DNA from: Croceitalea rosinachiae
Lineage (GTDB): Bacteria; Bacteroidota; Bacteroidia; Flavobacteriales; Flavobacteriaceae
NCBI RefSeq assembly: GCF_031846445.1
Contig: NZ_JAVRHR010000003.1
Coordinates: 372,001-436,000 of the forward strand
Length of the DNA stretch: 64,000 nucleotides
Reading direction: 5' to 3'
Part shown: positions 17,577 to 25,793 of the stretch, in pieces
Layout: every line of letters starts with the position of its first letter
Numbering within the stretch: position 1 is the stretch's first letter
Notes under the pieces: model-generated
Database searches by the model: none
Seen by the model: the letters and a program-made list of their open reading frames with translations, nothing else
Told to the model about the DNA's origin: nothing
Position numbers and translations under genes: made by a program

Positions 17577-18887
17577 ATGAAGAAATTTGCATTCGCCTTG
17601 ATGGCATTAACAAGTATGGTATTTATAGCCTGTGATTCAGATGATGATGATATGCCAGAGGTAGTGGCTACATGTTCAGATAACATCCAAAATGGAGATG
17701 AAACTGGAGTAGATTGTGGCGGTAGTTCTTGCACGCCCTGCGAAACTGCCGCTGAAATTCCTGCAAATTATGTTTTTGCAAGAGACGGAGAGTCTACAGT
17801 AAGTTTTAGCGGACAAACCACCCGATTGTTTATGGCCAATGAAATTTTAGGAAAATTTAAAGATCCTTCATCTACCGTAGGGGAAATACAAGCAATGTTC
17901 GCACACGCTGAGGGAGCTGATGATTTCGCTGATAGTGATTTAAATACTTCTGATAAAAATGTAAAAAGCAAAACAGCAGGTTCTTTTGATTACTTTTCAA
18001 ACGACCCTGTAACACAAGCAAGTGTTCGTGCGGATTTTGATGCGTATATCACAGAGCAAGTGAATGATGTATTCCCAAATTGGAATGAGGTCGCAACTGA
18101 AGGTAGTGCCGGTCAGCTGCCTGATGGTTCCTCAACTAGATATGTGAATGCTAACGGTCTGGAATTGGACCAGGCTTTCAATAAAGGATTGATAGGTGCT
18201 TTTGTTGGCGATCAAATATTAAATAATTATACGAGTCCTGCCCAACTTTCAAGATTTGAAGATGATAACGATAATGATGTCATTGTCGATGGGAAAACGT
18301 ATACGGATATGGAGCATGATTGGGATGAGGCATATGGTTATGCTTTTGGGGTGGTATCTGACACGGAGAACCCTATTGCGAACATTGATGATCTAGACGC
18401 TACGGACAAGTTCTTGGCGAAGTATATCAAGAGAGCAGAAAACGACCCCACATTTACCGGTATTGCTCAAGATATTTTTGATGCCTACAAAGTAGGGCGT
18501 ACTGCGATAATCAATAAAGATTATGATGAACGTAATAGACAAACTGATATTTTAAGAGAGGCTATTGCTAAAGTTATTGCAATAAGATCGGTTTTCTATC
18601 TGCAGGCAGGTAAAACTAAAATCGAAGCATCTGGTGAGCCAGGTGATATTTTTCATGATTTATCAGAAGGCTTTGGTTTCATTTATAGTTTACAGTTTAC
18701 AAGAAGGCCAGGTGCTGAAGATGCATATTTTACAAGAACGGAAACATTAGATTTTCTTAATCAGATTTATGCGAACAATACCAATGGATTTTGGAATGTA
18801 ACCCCAGAAACATTAGATGAAGTGTCAGAAGCAATTGCAGTAAGATTTGATTTTACCGTTGCTGATGCAGCGGATAGCAACAATTAA
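17577..18887 (+). CDS. DUF4856 surface lipoprotein (metal-regulated)
   Basis: 436 aa. The signal peptide ends in FIACDSDDDD. Cys19 would be lipidated, and the acidic run right after it matches the Bacteroidota lipoprotein export signal for display on the cell surface. A Cys-rich linker with CSDNIQNGDETGVDCGG and CTPC follows (about 37-60). The DUF4856 domain then starts at PANYVFARDGESTVSFSGQT and includes DQILNNY and the helical C-terminal half. Function is unknown, but the family repeatedly neighbours imelysin and TonB receptors. First gene of the operon, with two operators flanking its promoter. Confidence 0.85.
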   Translation: MKKFAFALMALTSMVFIACDSDDDDMPEVVATCSDNIQNGDETGVDCGGSSCTPCETAAEIPANYVFARDGESTVSFSGQTTRLFMANEILGKFKDPSSTVGEIQAMFAHAEGADDFADSDLNTSDKNVKSKTAGSFDYFSNDPVTQASVRADFDAYITEQVNDVFPNWNEVATEGSAGQLPDGSSTRYVNANGLELDQAFNKGLIGAFVGDQILNNYTSPAQLSRFEDDNDNDVIVDGKTYTDMEHDWDEAYGYAFGVVSDTENPIANIDDLDATDKFLAKYIKRAENDPTFTGIAQDIFDAYKVGRTAIINKDYDERNRQTDILREAIAKVIAIRSVFYLQAGKTKIEASGEPGDIFHDLSEGFGFIYSLQFTRRPGAEDAYFTRTETLDFLNQIYANNTNGFWNVTPETLDEVSEAIAVRFDFTVADAADSNN

Positions 18888-18901
18888 AATCTAAATAGTA
18901 A

Positions 18902-18940
18902 AGAAAGGGCAGAATTGTTTGAAAAAACAACTGCTCTTTT
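18902..18940 (+). terminator. Attenuator-like hairpin after the DUF4856 gene
   Basis: AAAGGGCAG-AA-TTGTTT pairs with AAACAA-CTGCTCTTT (about 15 bp with one wobble and a 2-nt bulge), ending in TTTT. It lies between the DUF4856 stop and the imelysin promoter and could trim expression of downstream genes. Confidence 0.55.
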
Positions 18941-18950
18941 GGTATATTTG
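18918..18950 (+). promoter_or_regulatory. Candidate internal promoter for the imelysin gene
   Basis: TTTG (18918-18921) and TATATTTG (18943-18950) are separated by 21 nt, within the Bacteroidota range. Predicted start is about 18957, 26 nt before the ATG. The -33 part lies inside the preceding hairpin. Confidence 0.45.
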
Positions 18951-18956
18951 TTCACT

Positions 18957-18979
18957 TTACTTAGAATAAATAAAAATAA
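18957..18979. promoter_or_regulatory. Weak fifth operator-like element
   Basis: Read on the plus strand, this segment matches the reverse complement of the 23-nt operator at 18 of 23 positions (TTACTTAGAAT then AAATAA at the end). It lies between the candidate promoter and the imelysin ATG. High A+T content makes a chance match possible. Confidence 0.3.
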
Positions 18980-18982
18980 TAA

Positions 18983-20116
18983 ATGAAAAAGTATTGGTAC
19001 GTTTTGTCGGTTTTATTTTTGGTATTATGGGCCTGTAGTTCTGATAATACCGATGAAACACCTATGACAGATGATGATATAAGTATGTCGGATGATGATG
19101 GAGGTATGCAAAACGTTTTTGACCGTTCTACGTTGTTGGTCAACTGGGCCGATAACATTATCATACCTTCATATAAGAGTTTTCAAACCACAATGGCTCA
19201 ATTGGTCATTGATTATGAAAGTTTTGAGCAAGAGCCTATTTTACAGAATTTACAGACTTTACGTACCTCATGGTTAAATGCATATAAAAGCTGGCAAAGT
19301 ATTTCCATGTTTGAAATTGGGCCTGCAGAGGCAATAGGTTTGCGTTTGAATGTAAATACCTACCCCACAGATGTTATGCTGGTAGAAATGAATATTGCAA
19401 ATGGTGGGTACAATTTTGATTTGTCATCAAATAGAGATGCCAAGGGTTTTCCTGCTTTGGATTATTTATTGAATGGTTTTGCAACTGATGATTTGGGTAT
19501 ACTTGAGAAGTTTACCACAGATGCCCAAAAGGATGCCAACTTATTGTATTTGAAAGATGTTATAAACAACATTAAGTCTCTCACAGATAGTGTTATTGCT
19601 GAATGGGAGGGTGATTACAGAGCTATTTTTGTCAATAACGATGGTTCTTCGGCTACAGCTTCGGTCGACCGATTTTCCAATGACTTTGTTTTTTATTACG
19701 AAAAATTTCTTCGAGCTGGTAAAATGGGTATTCCTTTGGGGGTCTTTTCAGGAATCCAGAGTCCTAATACCATTGAATCTTTTTATAGTCCAGAAAATTC
19801 AAATGAATTATTTTTAGAAGGATTGGATGCCGTTCAAAATTTTTTCAACGGAGCCTCACTGGGTGAAAGTATGGCCTCTTATCTTACTACTTTGGATAGA
19901 AAGGATTTAGCTGATGATATCAACGCACAGTTTGATGCAGCTCGAACAGCGGTTGAAGCATTGGATTCTTTTCGTACTGAGCTGGAAACCAATAACCCCT
20001 CAATAGCTATGTTATCGGCTTATGATGAGGTGCAAAAAGCTGTTAGTTTGCTAAAGGTAGATATGTTCTCAGCGATGAGCATCAGTATTGATTTTGTGGA
20101 TGCAGATGGTGATTAA
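18983..20116 (+). CDS. Imelysin-like lipoprotein
   Basis: 377 aa. The signal peptide ends LWACSSDNTDE (lipidated Cys18; acidic stretch MTDDDISMSDDD follows, as in surface-exposed lipoproteins). The mature part is an imelysin-type helical domain: LVNWADNIIIPSYKSF, LRTSWLNAYKSWQ and RAGKMGIPLGVFSG. The family's GxHxxE signature position reads GFPALDYLLNG here, with His replaced by Pro and Glu by Asp. Imelysins are linked to iron uptake, but the altered motif suggests a different ligand or no metal at that site. It sits between DUF4856 and HTTM genes in the operator-controlled cluster. Confidence 0.87.
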   Translation: MKKYWYVLSVLFLVLWACSSDNTDETPMTDDDISMSDDDGGMQNVFDRSTLLVNWADNIIIPSYKSFQTTMAQLVIDYESFEQEPILQNLQTLRTSWLNAYKSWQSISMFEIGPAEAIGLRLNVNTYPTDVMLVEMNIANGGYNFDLSSNRDAKGFPALDYLLNGFATDDLGILEKFTTDAQKDANLLYLKDVINNIKSLTDSVIAEWEGDYRAIFVNNDGSSATASVDRFSNDFVFYYEKFLRAGKMGIPLGVFSGIQSPNTIESFYSPENSNELFLEGLDAVQNFFNGASLGESMASYLTTLDRKDLADDINAQFDAARTAVEALDSFRTELETNNPSIAMLSAYDEVQKAVSLLKVDMFSAMSISIDFVDADGD

Positions 20117-20122
20117 GTAATA

Positions 20123-21484
20123 GTGAATTTCCTGACAAAACATTTAAACAAAGAAAGAGAGGCCGCCCCTTTAGCGGTCTTTCGCATTTTATTTGGTCTG
20201 CTGATGTTTATCAGTATCATCAGGTTTTGGTCAAAAGGTTGGATTGAAAAGTTATATCTAGAACCAAAGCTTCATTTTACCTATTACGGATTTGAATGGG
20301 TAAAGCCTTTGGGCAATTTCACTTACCTGTTATTTATTCTTTGTGCTATTACTTCAATAATGATACTGCTAGGCTACAAGTATCGCATCGCCATAGTGCT
20401 CTTTTTTCTCAGTTTCACCTATATCGAATTGATGGATAAGACCACCTATTTAAACCATTATTACTTTATTAGTATCCTCAGTTTTTTGATGATTTTTTTG
20501 CCAGCAAATGTATACTATGCTATGGACTCATTGCGGAATCCTTCCAAGGCATTTCAAAAAATACCAAGTTGGACCATAGATAGTATAAAATTGCTTTTGG
20601 GCATCGTTTACTTTTATGCAGGATTGGCCAAATTGAATTCTGACTGGTTGGTTGATGCCCTTCCACTTAAAATTTGGTTGCCTGCCAAATATGATATTCC
20701 ATTATTGGGTAATTTATTAACAGAATCATGGGTGCATTATGCGTTTAGTTGGGGTGGTGCTCTGTACGATTTATGCATTCCTTTTTTATTGCTATCTAAA
20801 AAGACAAGGCACTTAGCATTTATAATGGTAGTGGCTTTCCATGTATTGACCAGGGTTTTGTTCCCAATAGGGATGTTCCCATATATTATGATAGTGGCAA
20901 CAATAATCTTCTTTGAGCCTAGGGCGCACTATAAGATATTGAGTTGGTTTTCTAAGATCTTTAAAATTTCAAAAGCATATTTTGATAATGGCAAATCTTT
21001 AAGCCGTAAACAAGCTAAAGCCAGTTTTGTTCATTACTTAGTTATTGTTTTTTTTGTGGTTCAGTTGCTACTACCTTTTAGATACCTATTATACCCGGGT
21101 GAATTATTTTGGACCGAGGAGGGGTATCGCTTCTCTTGGCGGGTTATGCTCATGGAAAAGGCTGGATATGCGCAATTCAAAATTGTGGATTCAAAAACAG
21201 GTAAATGGTTTTATGTAGACAATACTGATTTTTTGACACCCTTACAAGAAAAACAAATGAGCTTTCAACCTGATTTTATTCTGGAATATGCCCATTACTT
21301 AAAACAATATTTTGAATCACAAGGGCATCAAAATATTGCTATTTATACGGAAAATTACGTGACACTTAATGGAAGGCGTAGTACTCCCTTGATAGACCCA
21401 AAAATTGATTTAACTAAAGAAAAAGAATCTTTTAAACCCAAAACATGGATAGTTCCATTTGAAGATGACATTAAAGGCATTTAG
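20123..21484 (+). CDS. HTTM-domain membrane protein (gamma-carboxylase-related)
   Basis: 453 aa from a GTG start 6 nt after the imelysin stop. The N-terminal part reads REAAPLAVFRILFGLLMF, the first helix block of HTTM/vitamin K-dependent gamma-carboxylase-like proteins. It continues with about eight transmembrane helices, including FYAGLAKLNSDWL and FHVLTRVLFPIGMFPYIM. The C-terminal third (about 325-453) is soluble with FSWRVMLMEKAGYAQF. Its 3' end overlaps the TonB receptor start by 20 nt, indicating tight coupling. Whether it modifies glutamates is unknown; its place in an apparent iron operon is the main clue. Confidence 0.85.
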   Translation: MNFLTKHLNKEREAAPLAVFRILFGLLMFISIIRFWSKGWIEKLYLEPKLHFTYYGFEWVKPLGNFTYLLFILCAITSIMILLGYKYRIAIVLFFLSFTYIELMDKTTYLNHYYFISILSFLMIFLPANVYYAMDSLRNPSKAFQKIPSWTIDSIKLLLGIVYFYAGLAKLNSDWLVDALPLKIWLPAKYDIPLLGNLLTESWVHYAFSWGGALYDLCIPFLLLSKKTRHLAFIMVVAFHVLTRVLFPIGMFPYIMIVATIIFFEPRAHYKILSWFSKIFKISKAYFDNGKSLSRKQAKASFVHYLVIVFFVVQLLLPFRYLLYPGELFWTEEGYRFSWRVMLMEKAGYAQFKIVDSKTGKWFYVDNTDFLTPLQEKQMSFQPDFILEYAHYLKQYFESQGHQNIAIYTENYVTLNGRRSTPLIDPKIDLTKEKESFKPKTWIVPFEDDIKGI

Positions 21485-23912
21485 TAGTACTCTAATTTTT
21501 TTGACGTTTATATGTATGGCCAACGCGCAGTTCACGTTGAATGGAAAAGTGGTTGATGATAACCGTAAGCCTATTGATGGGGCAGAGGTGTATTTAAAGC
21601 CTATCGGCGAATATCATGTTACCACTGCTAATGGTGATTTCAGTTTTGAGAATTTAAGCCAGGGAAATTATATTTTGGTCGCCTTTGCCTTTGAATACAA
21701 AGTTTTAGAAGAGCAAATTTCAATTAGTAGAGATAGCAACTTTGATATAAGGTTGAAACCTTTAGGCGAGGAGCTTTCTGAAGTGGTTTTGACCAAAGAA
21801 CGCGAAAAGATATTTGCAGTCCGCAGTTTGCGCAAAGTTGAGGGTACGGCCATTTATGCTGGAAAAAAGACCGAAGTGGTCGCAGTAGATTTATTGACAG
21901 GAAACTTAGCTGCAAATAACGCAAGGCAAATTTATAGCCAAGTTGTAGGTCTCAATATTTATGATAATGGAGATGCTGGCTTGCAATTGAATATTGGGGG
22001 TAGAGGATTAGACCCCAATAGAACCGCTAATTTTAATACCCGCCAGAACAATTATGATATCAGTGCCGATGTTTTAGGCTATCCCGAAAGTTATTATACA
22101 CCTCCCGTTGAAGCACTAAAAGAGATACAGGTAGTTCGTGGGGCTGCCTCCCTTCAATACGGAACCCAATTTGGAGGCTTGATCAACTTCAAGTTCAAGA
22201 CACCCAACCCCAATAAAAATGTAGAATTGATTTCAAGACAGACGATAGGCTCTAATGGTTTGTTTACTAGTTTTAACAGTATCGGTGGAACAGTAGGGAA
22301 ATTTAGTTATTACAATTATTTTAATTATAAAGAAGGCGATGGTTTCAGGCCAAATTCATCTTTTAATGCCAGAAATTACCATGGTCATTTTCACTATCAA
22401 ATATCAGATAAGACTAAGATTTCGTTTGAGGCAACTATTTTAGACTATTTGACACAGCAGCCTGGTGGACTTACAGATGCACAGTTTGATGAAGACCCCA
22501 CATTTAGTAACCGTGAACGCAATTGGTTTGATATAGATTGGAACCTGGCCGCTTTACGATTGGATCATCGTTTTTCAAACAAAACTGATTTTAGTTTAAA
22601 CCTATTTGCATTGGATGCCTCGCGAAAGGCCTTGGGTTTTCGTCAAAATAGGGTGGACATCATTGATGATGGCAATGAAAGGGAACTCTTGGTGGATGAT
22701 TTTCAAAATTGGGGTGCAGAGGCGCGATTATTATCAAGATATCAAATTGGCGGAAAAGATGCCGTCTTTTTAATAGGCTCTAAATATTACCAGGCATACA
22801 ACCAACAACGGCAGGGGGCAGGGCCAGCTACCGCCGATGCTGATTTTAGGTTTGTCGATGAAGAGTTTCCTGCTTTTCCAAGAAAATCAAAGTACAGATT
22901 TCCCAATCTCAATATTGCCGTATTTGGAGAGAATGTGTTCAATTTGACGGATAAATTCTCCATAACACCTGGTTTCCGATTTGAGTATATCAAAACATCT
23001 GCAGTGGGCAATTTCACGGAGGTATTCACTGATTTAGCGGGCAATGTAATTGAAACCCGAGTAAACGAAGAAGATCGTGACTTGGAACGTTCTTTTGTTC
23101 TCTTGGGCCTTGGAGCTTCCTATAAGTTTAATAAAAGTGTAGAACTCTATGGGAATATTTCACAAAACTATCGCTCCGTAACTTTTAACGATTTACGCAT
23201 TATCAATCCTTCTCAAGCCATTAGTGAAGACTTAGAAGATGAAGAAGGGTTCACTGCAGATCTTGGGGTACGCGGGCGATTTAGGGATTTTTTCTCTTAC
23301 GATGCAAGTACCTTTTTGCTGTACTACGATAATCGTATTTCTAGAAATATTGTTACTGTAAATGACCAAAACAGAGTAATCAATCTCACTGATAACGCTG
23401 GTACAGCAGTCATTTATGGCCTTGAAGTTTTAGGGAACTGGAATTTGAAAGAGACTTTTTTTAGTTCTTTAGAAGATGTGAAGTTCAATGTTTTTACCAA
23501 TATAGCTTTGACCGATTCAGAGTACACAGAATCTGATATTAATAATGTTGAAGGAAAAAAGGTAGAGCATATTCCTTCAGTAAACTTTAGATCCGGTTTA
23601 AACTTGGGCTACAAAGACTTTTTGGCATCATTTCAATATACCTATTTATCAAAACAGTTTAATGATCCTCAGAATTCCCCACCGTTCCCTGATGCCACCG
23701 CACCTGGTGCAGGAATCATAGGAGAATTGCCTGCGTATACCATTTTAGATTTATCACTATCGTATTCTTATAAAAAATGGAAGCTTGAAGCCGGGGTGAA
23801 TAACCTTTTAGACGAAAGCTATTTTACAAGACGGGCTAATGGATATCCAGGACCAGGAATTATTCCAGCTGATTCCCGCACTTTTTATACTACCATACAG
23901 GTCAAATTATAA
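21465..23912 (+). CDS. TonB-dependent outer-membrane receptor (FecA-like)
   Basis: 815 aa from ATG 21465. Signal peptide (1-22, ending MANAQ). A carboxypeptidase-regulatory-like domain (about 25-105, LNGKVVDDNRKPIDGAEVYL) is followed by the plug (about 115-240, with VGLNIYDNGDAGLQLNIGGR and LKEIQVVRGAASLQYG). A 22-strand-type barrel ends in FYTTIQVKL with the terminal Leu. Barrel features such as LDLSLSYSYKKWKLEAGVNNLLDE are standard. It imports a ligand across the outer membrane using TonB energy; context favours an iron or iron-chelate substrate. Confidence 0.93.
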   Translation: MTLKAFSSTLIFLTFICMANAQFTLNGKVVDDNRKPIDGAEVYLKPIGEYHVTTANGDFSFENLSQGNYILVAFAFEYKVLEEQISISRDSNFDIRLKPLGEELSEVVLTKEREKIFAVRSLRKVEGTAIYAGKKTEVVAVDLLTGNLAANNARQIYSQVVGLNIYDNGDAGLQLNIGGRGLDPNRTANFNTRQNNYDISADVLGYPESYYTPPVEALKEIQVVRGAASLQYGTQFGGLINFKFKTPNPNKNVELISRQTIGSNGLFTSFNSIGGTVGKFSYYNYFNYKEGDGFRPNSSFNARNYHGHFHYQISDKTKISFEATILDYLTQQPGGLTDAQFDEDPTFSNRERNWFDIDWNLAALRLDHRFSNKTDFSLNLFALDASRKALGFRQNRVDIIDDGNERELLVDDFQNWGAEARLLSRYQIGGKDAVFLIGSKYYQAYNQQRQGAGPATADADFRFVDEEFPAFPRKSKYRFPNLNIAVFGENVFNLTDKFSITPGFRFEYIKTSAVGNFTEVFTDLAGNVIETRVNEEDRDLERSFVLLGLGASYKFNKSVELYGNISQNYRSVTFNDLRIINPSQAISEDLEDEEGFTADLGVRGRFRDFFSYDASTFLLYYDNRISRNIVTVNDQNRVINLTDNAGTAVIYGLEVLGNWNLKETFFSSLEDVKFNVFTNIALTDSEYTESDINNVEGKKVEHIPSVNFRSGLNLGYKDFLASFQYTYLSKQFNDPQNSPPFPDATAPGAGIIGELPAYTILDLSLSYSYKKWKLEAGVNNLLDESYFTRRANGYPGPGIIPADSRTFYTTIQVKL

Positions 23913-23970
23913 GAATGTTTATATAATTGGTGGTGTATTTTGACTAAAAGAAGCTTTACCTAGCCCTATA

Positions 23971-24070
23971 CAAGTTCGAGTGTCCGCTAACAGCGGATGT
24001 ATCGAGAATAAGAATTTTTAGATTAAAAACCTTGTTCTCGATACTTTTTCCTCTGGAAAAAACTCAAACT
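23971..24070. repeat. Intergenic REP-like palindromic block, also terminator-like
   Basis: Two nested hairpins occupy the gap after the receptor gene. TCCGCT/AGCGGA lies at 23983-23997. A 14-bp stem GTATCGAGAATAAG (23999-24012) pairs with 24031-24044 with one wobble, followed by TTTTTC. Weaker outer complementarity runs from TTCGAGTG to ACTCAAACTG. The arrangement looks like a dispersed intergenic palindrome; only one copy is in this window. Confidence 0.6.
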
Positions 24071-24110
24071 GACGGCTTTGGCAATCTATAATTATAAAAT
24101 ACACAACGGG

Positions 24111-24821
24111 CTAATTATTCAGATATACTAAACGCTCCAATCGCGCTAATTCTTTGTCATCCACATACTTTCCAATTTCCTTGCGGAATTGCTCCATGCT
24201 GGTGTACGGTCGATATTCTTCAAACTCGTGCGCCATTCGGTTACCTACGCCTGGTAGGGCTTTGATAGTTTCTTCAGAAGCTGTATTCAGTTCAATGGGA
24301 ACAAACACATAACTTTCGTAGCGAGATACTTCATCTTTATCGACATATTTACCAATTTCAGTGCGAAACTGTCGAATGCTAACATATGGCCTATATTCCT
24401 CAAATTCATGTGCCATTCGGTCCCCAACACCAGGAATCATTTTAAAATCTTCCTCTGCGGTAGTATTTAAATTAAATGGTACAAAAATCTTCTGGTACAG
24501 TTCAGCTTTATCCATTTCTGACCCAATGAGTGCATCAAAGTCATTCATGGTTAGAAACGGTCTTTTTTCCAATATCTGGGAAATCATTTCCATAGGCATT
24601 CCAATTTTGGTGAGATCAGCTTCGGTTGCCAAGTTAGCATTTAGCATGGTAGCCATTTCTTCTTTTTCAATTTCTTCCATTTCGGATTTATCGGAACTTG
24701 TTTCCACTTTGTCCGCAGTGCTTACCTCTGGAGTTTCTTTCTCTTTTATTTCTTTACAGGCCGTGACTGCAATTCCCAAAAGAATAATACCAAATACCAA
24801 TGTTCTAAACGTTCTCATCAT
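24111..24821 (-). CDS. Lipoprotein with three helix-hairpin-helix repeats
   Basis: 236 aa, start ATG 24819-24821 overlapping the stop of the upstream gene (ATGA). Signal peptide and lipobox end in AVTACKEIKEKE. After an acidic linker come three ComEA-like helix-hairpin-helix units: LNANLATEADLTKIGMPMEM, LNTTAEEDFKMIPGVGDRMA and LNTASEETIKALPGVGNRMA. Units two and three are near-identical in their ends (HEFEEYRPY, then QFR-EIGKYVD). HHH motifs usually bind DNA, but here they would be outside the cytoplasm on a lipoprotein. Second gene of an operator-controlled operon. Confidence 0.85.
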   Translation of the reverse strand: MMRTFRTLVFGIILLGIAVTACKEIKEKETPEVSTADKVETSSDKSEMEEIEKEEMATMLNANLATEADLTKIGMPMEMISQILEKRPFLTMNDFDALIGSEMDKAELYQKIFVPFNLNTTAEEDFKMIPGVGDRMAHEFEEYRPYVSIRQFRTEIGKYVDKDEVSRYESYVFVPIELNTASEETIKALPGVGNRMAHEFEEYRPYTSMEQFRKEIGKYVDDKELARLERLVYLNN

Positions 24822-25255
24822 TTTTGTTTTTTTAATAATATTAGATATGAATAACCAATCAATGCCAACACAATCATACTGCAAGGGGCAAGCGCGGGCA
24901 GTGCACCCGACATGCTTTCTAAAAAGAGACTCCAACCGTTGGCAGTAGGCCTCATCTCCAATTCAAACTCATAATTTGCTCGTAGGTGCAGAAACGCGCC
25001 GTAGATACCACTTAGAGCGGTAATAGCCAATACCAGTTTAAAAATATGGACTAATCCATCGCTTTTTTTAAAAAAAAGGAGGAATATGAATACGATTGAA
25101 ATTGCTATGCAAATTAAGGGAATCAACTGTTCTATGTCTTCAAAATGATTAAGAAGGTATAGTTCTAAAGCAGTGCCAAAGAGCATGAACAATAAGGCTG
25201 TTAAAATCACTTGTTTTAAGGGATTATTAATCTTATGGACCTTTTGTTTTCGCAT
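24818..25255 (-). CDS. Four-helix membrane protein of unknown function
   Basis: 145 aa with four predicted transmembrane helices (about 14-31, 42-61, 70-88, 112-140) and a short basic N-terminus (MRKQKVHK). The last helix contains LAPCSMIVLALIGY with a single Cys. No family recognised. It is translationally coupled (4-nt overlap) to the HHH lipoprotein gene and has the most symmetrical operator copy 39 nt before its ATG. This links it to the iron-type regulon; a role in export, sensing or assembly with the lipoprotein is inference only. Confidence 0.7.
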   Translation of the reverse strand: MRKQKVHKINNPLKQVILTALLFMLFGTALELYLLNHFEDIEQLIPLICIAISIVFIFLLFFKKSDGLVHIFKLVLAITALSGIYGAFLHLRANYEFELEMRPTANGWSLFLESMSGALPALAPCSMIVLALIGYSYLILLKKQK

Positions 25256-25291
25256 AGGCCATAAAAATAAGTATTGGTGGTTTATTTAAAA

Positions 25292-25318
25292 AATTATTTA
25301 GATAAATTCTAAATAATT
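25292..25318. promoter_or_regulatory. Palindromic operator copy 3 (best symmetry)
   Basis: Two perfect 11-nt arms (AATTATTTAGA and TCTAAATAATT) surround five central bases. The 23-nt core (25294-25316) matches the other operator copies. It lies just upstream of the four-helix protein / HHH lipoprotein operon. Confidence 0.7.
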
Positions 25319-25344
25319 TTTTAAAGGCTCTCTTAGTCCTTAGA

Positions 25345-25380
25345 AAAAAGGAAAGCGGCTGAATCCAATAGCCGCTTTCC
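25345..25380 (-). terminator. Terminator of the DUF6686-like gene
   Basis: An 11-bp GC-rich stem (GGAAAGCGGCT at 25350-25360 with 25370-25380) has a 9-nt loop and is followed on the minus strand by TTTTTT. It lies 35 nt after the stop at 25415 and insulates the next operon. Confidence 0.85.
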
Positions 25381-25414
25381 AAACCTAACTAAGAACCTGA
25401 AAACACTTAGGTAA

Positions 25415-25765
25415 TTAGTTTTCTATAAAACGATAATCGATGTCGCTATACTTTAAGATATTAATTTTTTTAGGTTTAATACTCAGTAGTGCTTTGAGCT
25501 CTGCCAACTCGATTTTGCTCAGCAATATAATAAAATGCTTAGTACCGACCGAAAGAGGAATTTTGCGGTGTGTTGCCGTACATTTTAATTGGTTTTGCCA
25601 ATAGTTGATATCCAAATTAAATAGATGCTCTTTAAAAGCCTCTAACTCCCATTCAAATAATTCAAAACAAAGATTATTATACATTACTTGAAAAAGATGA
25701 CTTCTATTACAGTAGGTAATTATACCGTTTTTTGATTGATAAATTATTTTTCTTGTAAGACACAT
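25415..25765 (-). CDS. Small DUF6686-like protein (metal-regulated)
   Basis: 116 aa from ATG 25765 (MCLTRKIIYQSKNGIITYC). It is a cytoplasmic protein with two early Cys (2 and 19), a hydrophobic block LFQVMYNNLCFELFEWELEA and IELAELKALLSI near the end. The layout resembles DUF6686, a Bacteroidota family without known function; this assignment is from memory of the pattern. Operator copy 4 overlaps its promoter and it has its own terminator, so it is a single-gene unit of the same regulon. A role in metal homeostasis is inferred. Confidence 0.6.
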   Translation of the reverse strand: MCLTRKIIYQSKNGIITYCNRSHLFQVMYNNLCFELFEWELEAFKEHLFNLDINYWQNQLKCTATHRKIPLSVGTKHFIILLSKIELAELKALLSIKPKKINILKYSDIDYRFIEN

Positions 25766-25782
25766 AATAGATAATTTCAATT

Positions 25783-25790
25783 CAAATATA
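25783..25790 (-). promoter_or_regulatory. -7 element of the DUF6686-like gene (TATATTTG on minus)
   Basis: TATATTTG on the minus strand, with TTTA 19 nt upstream as a degenerate -33. Operator copy 4 covers the spacer and -33 region, so binding would exclude RNA polymerase. Confidence 0.6.
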
Positions 25791-25793
25791 ATA

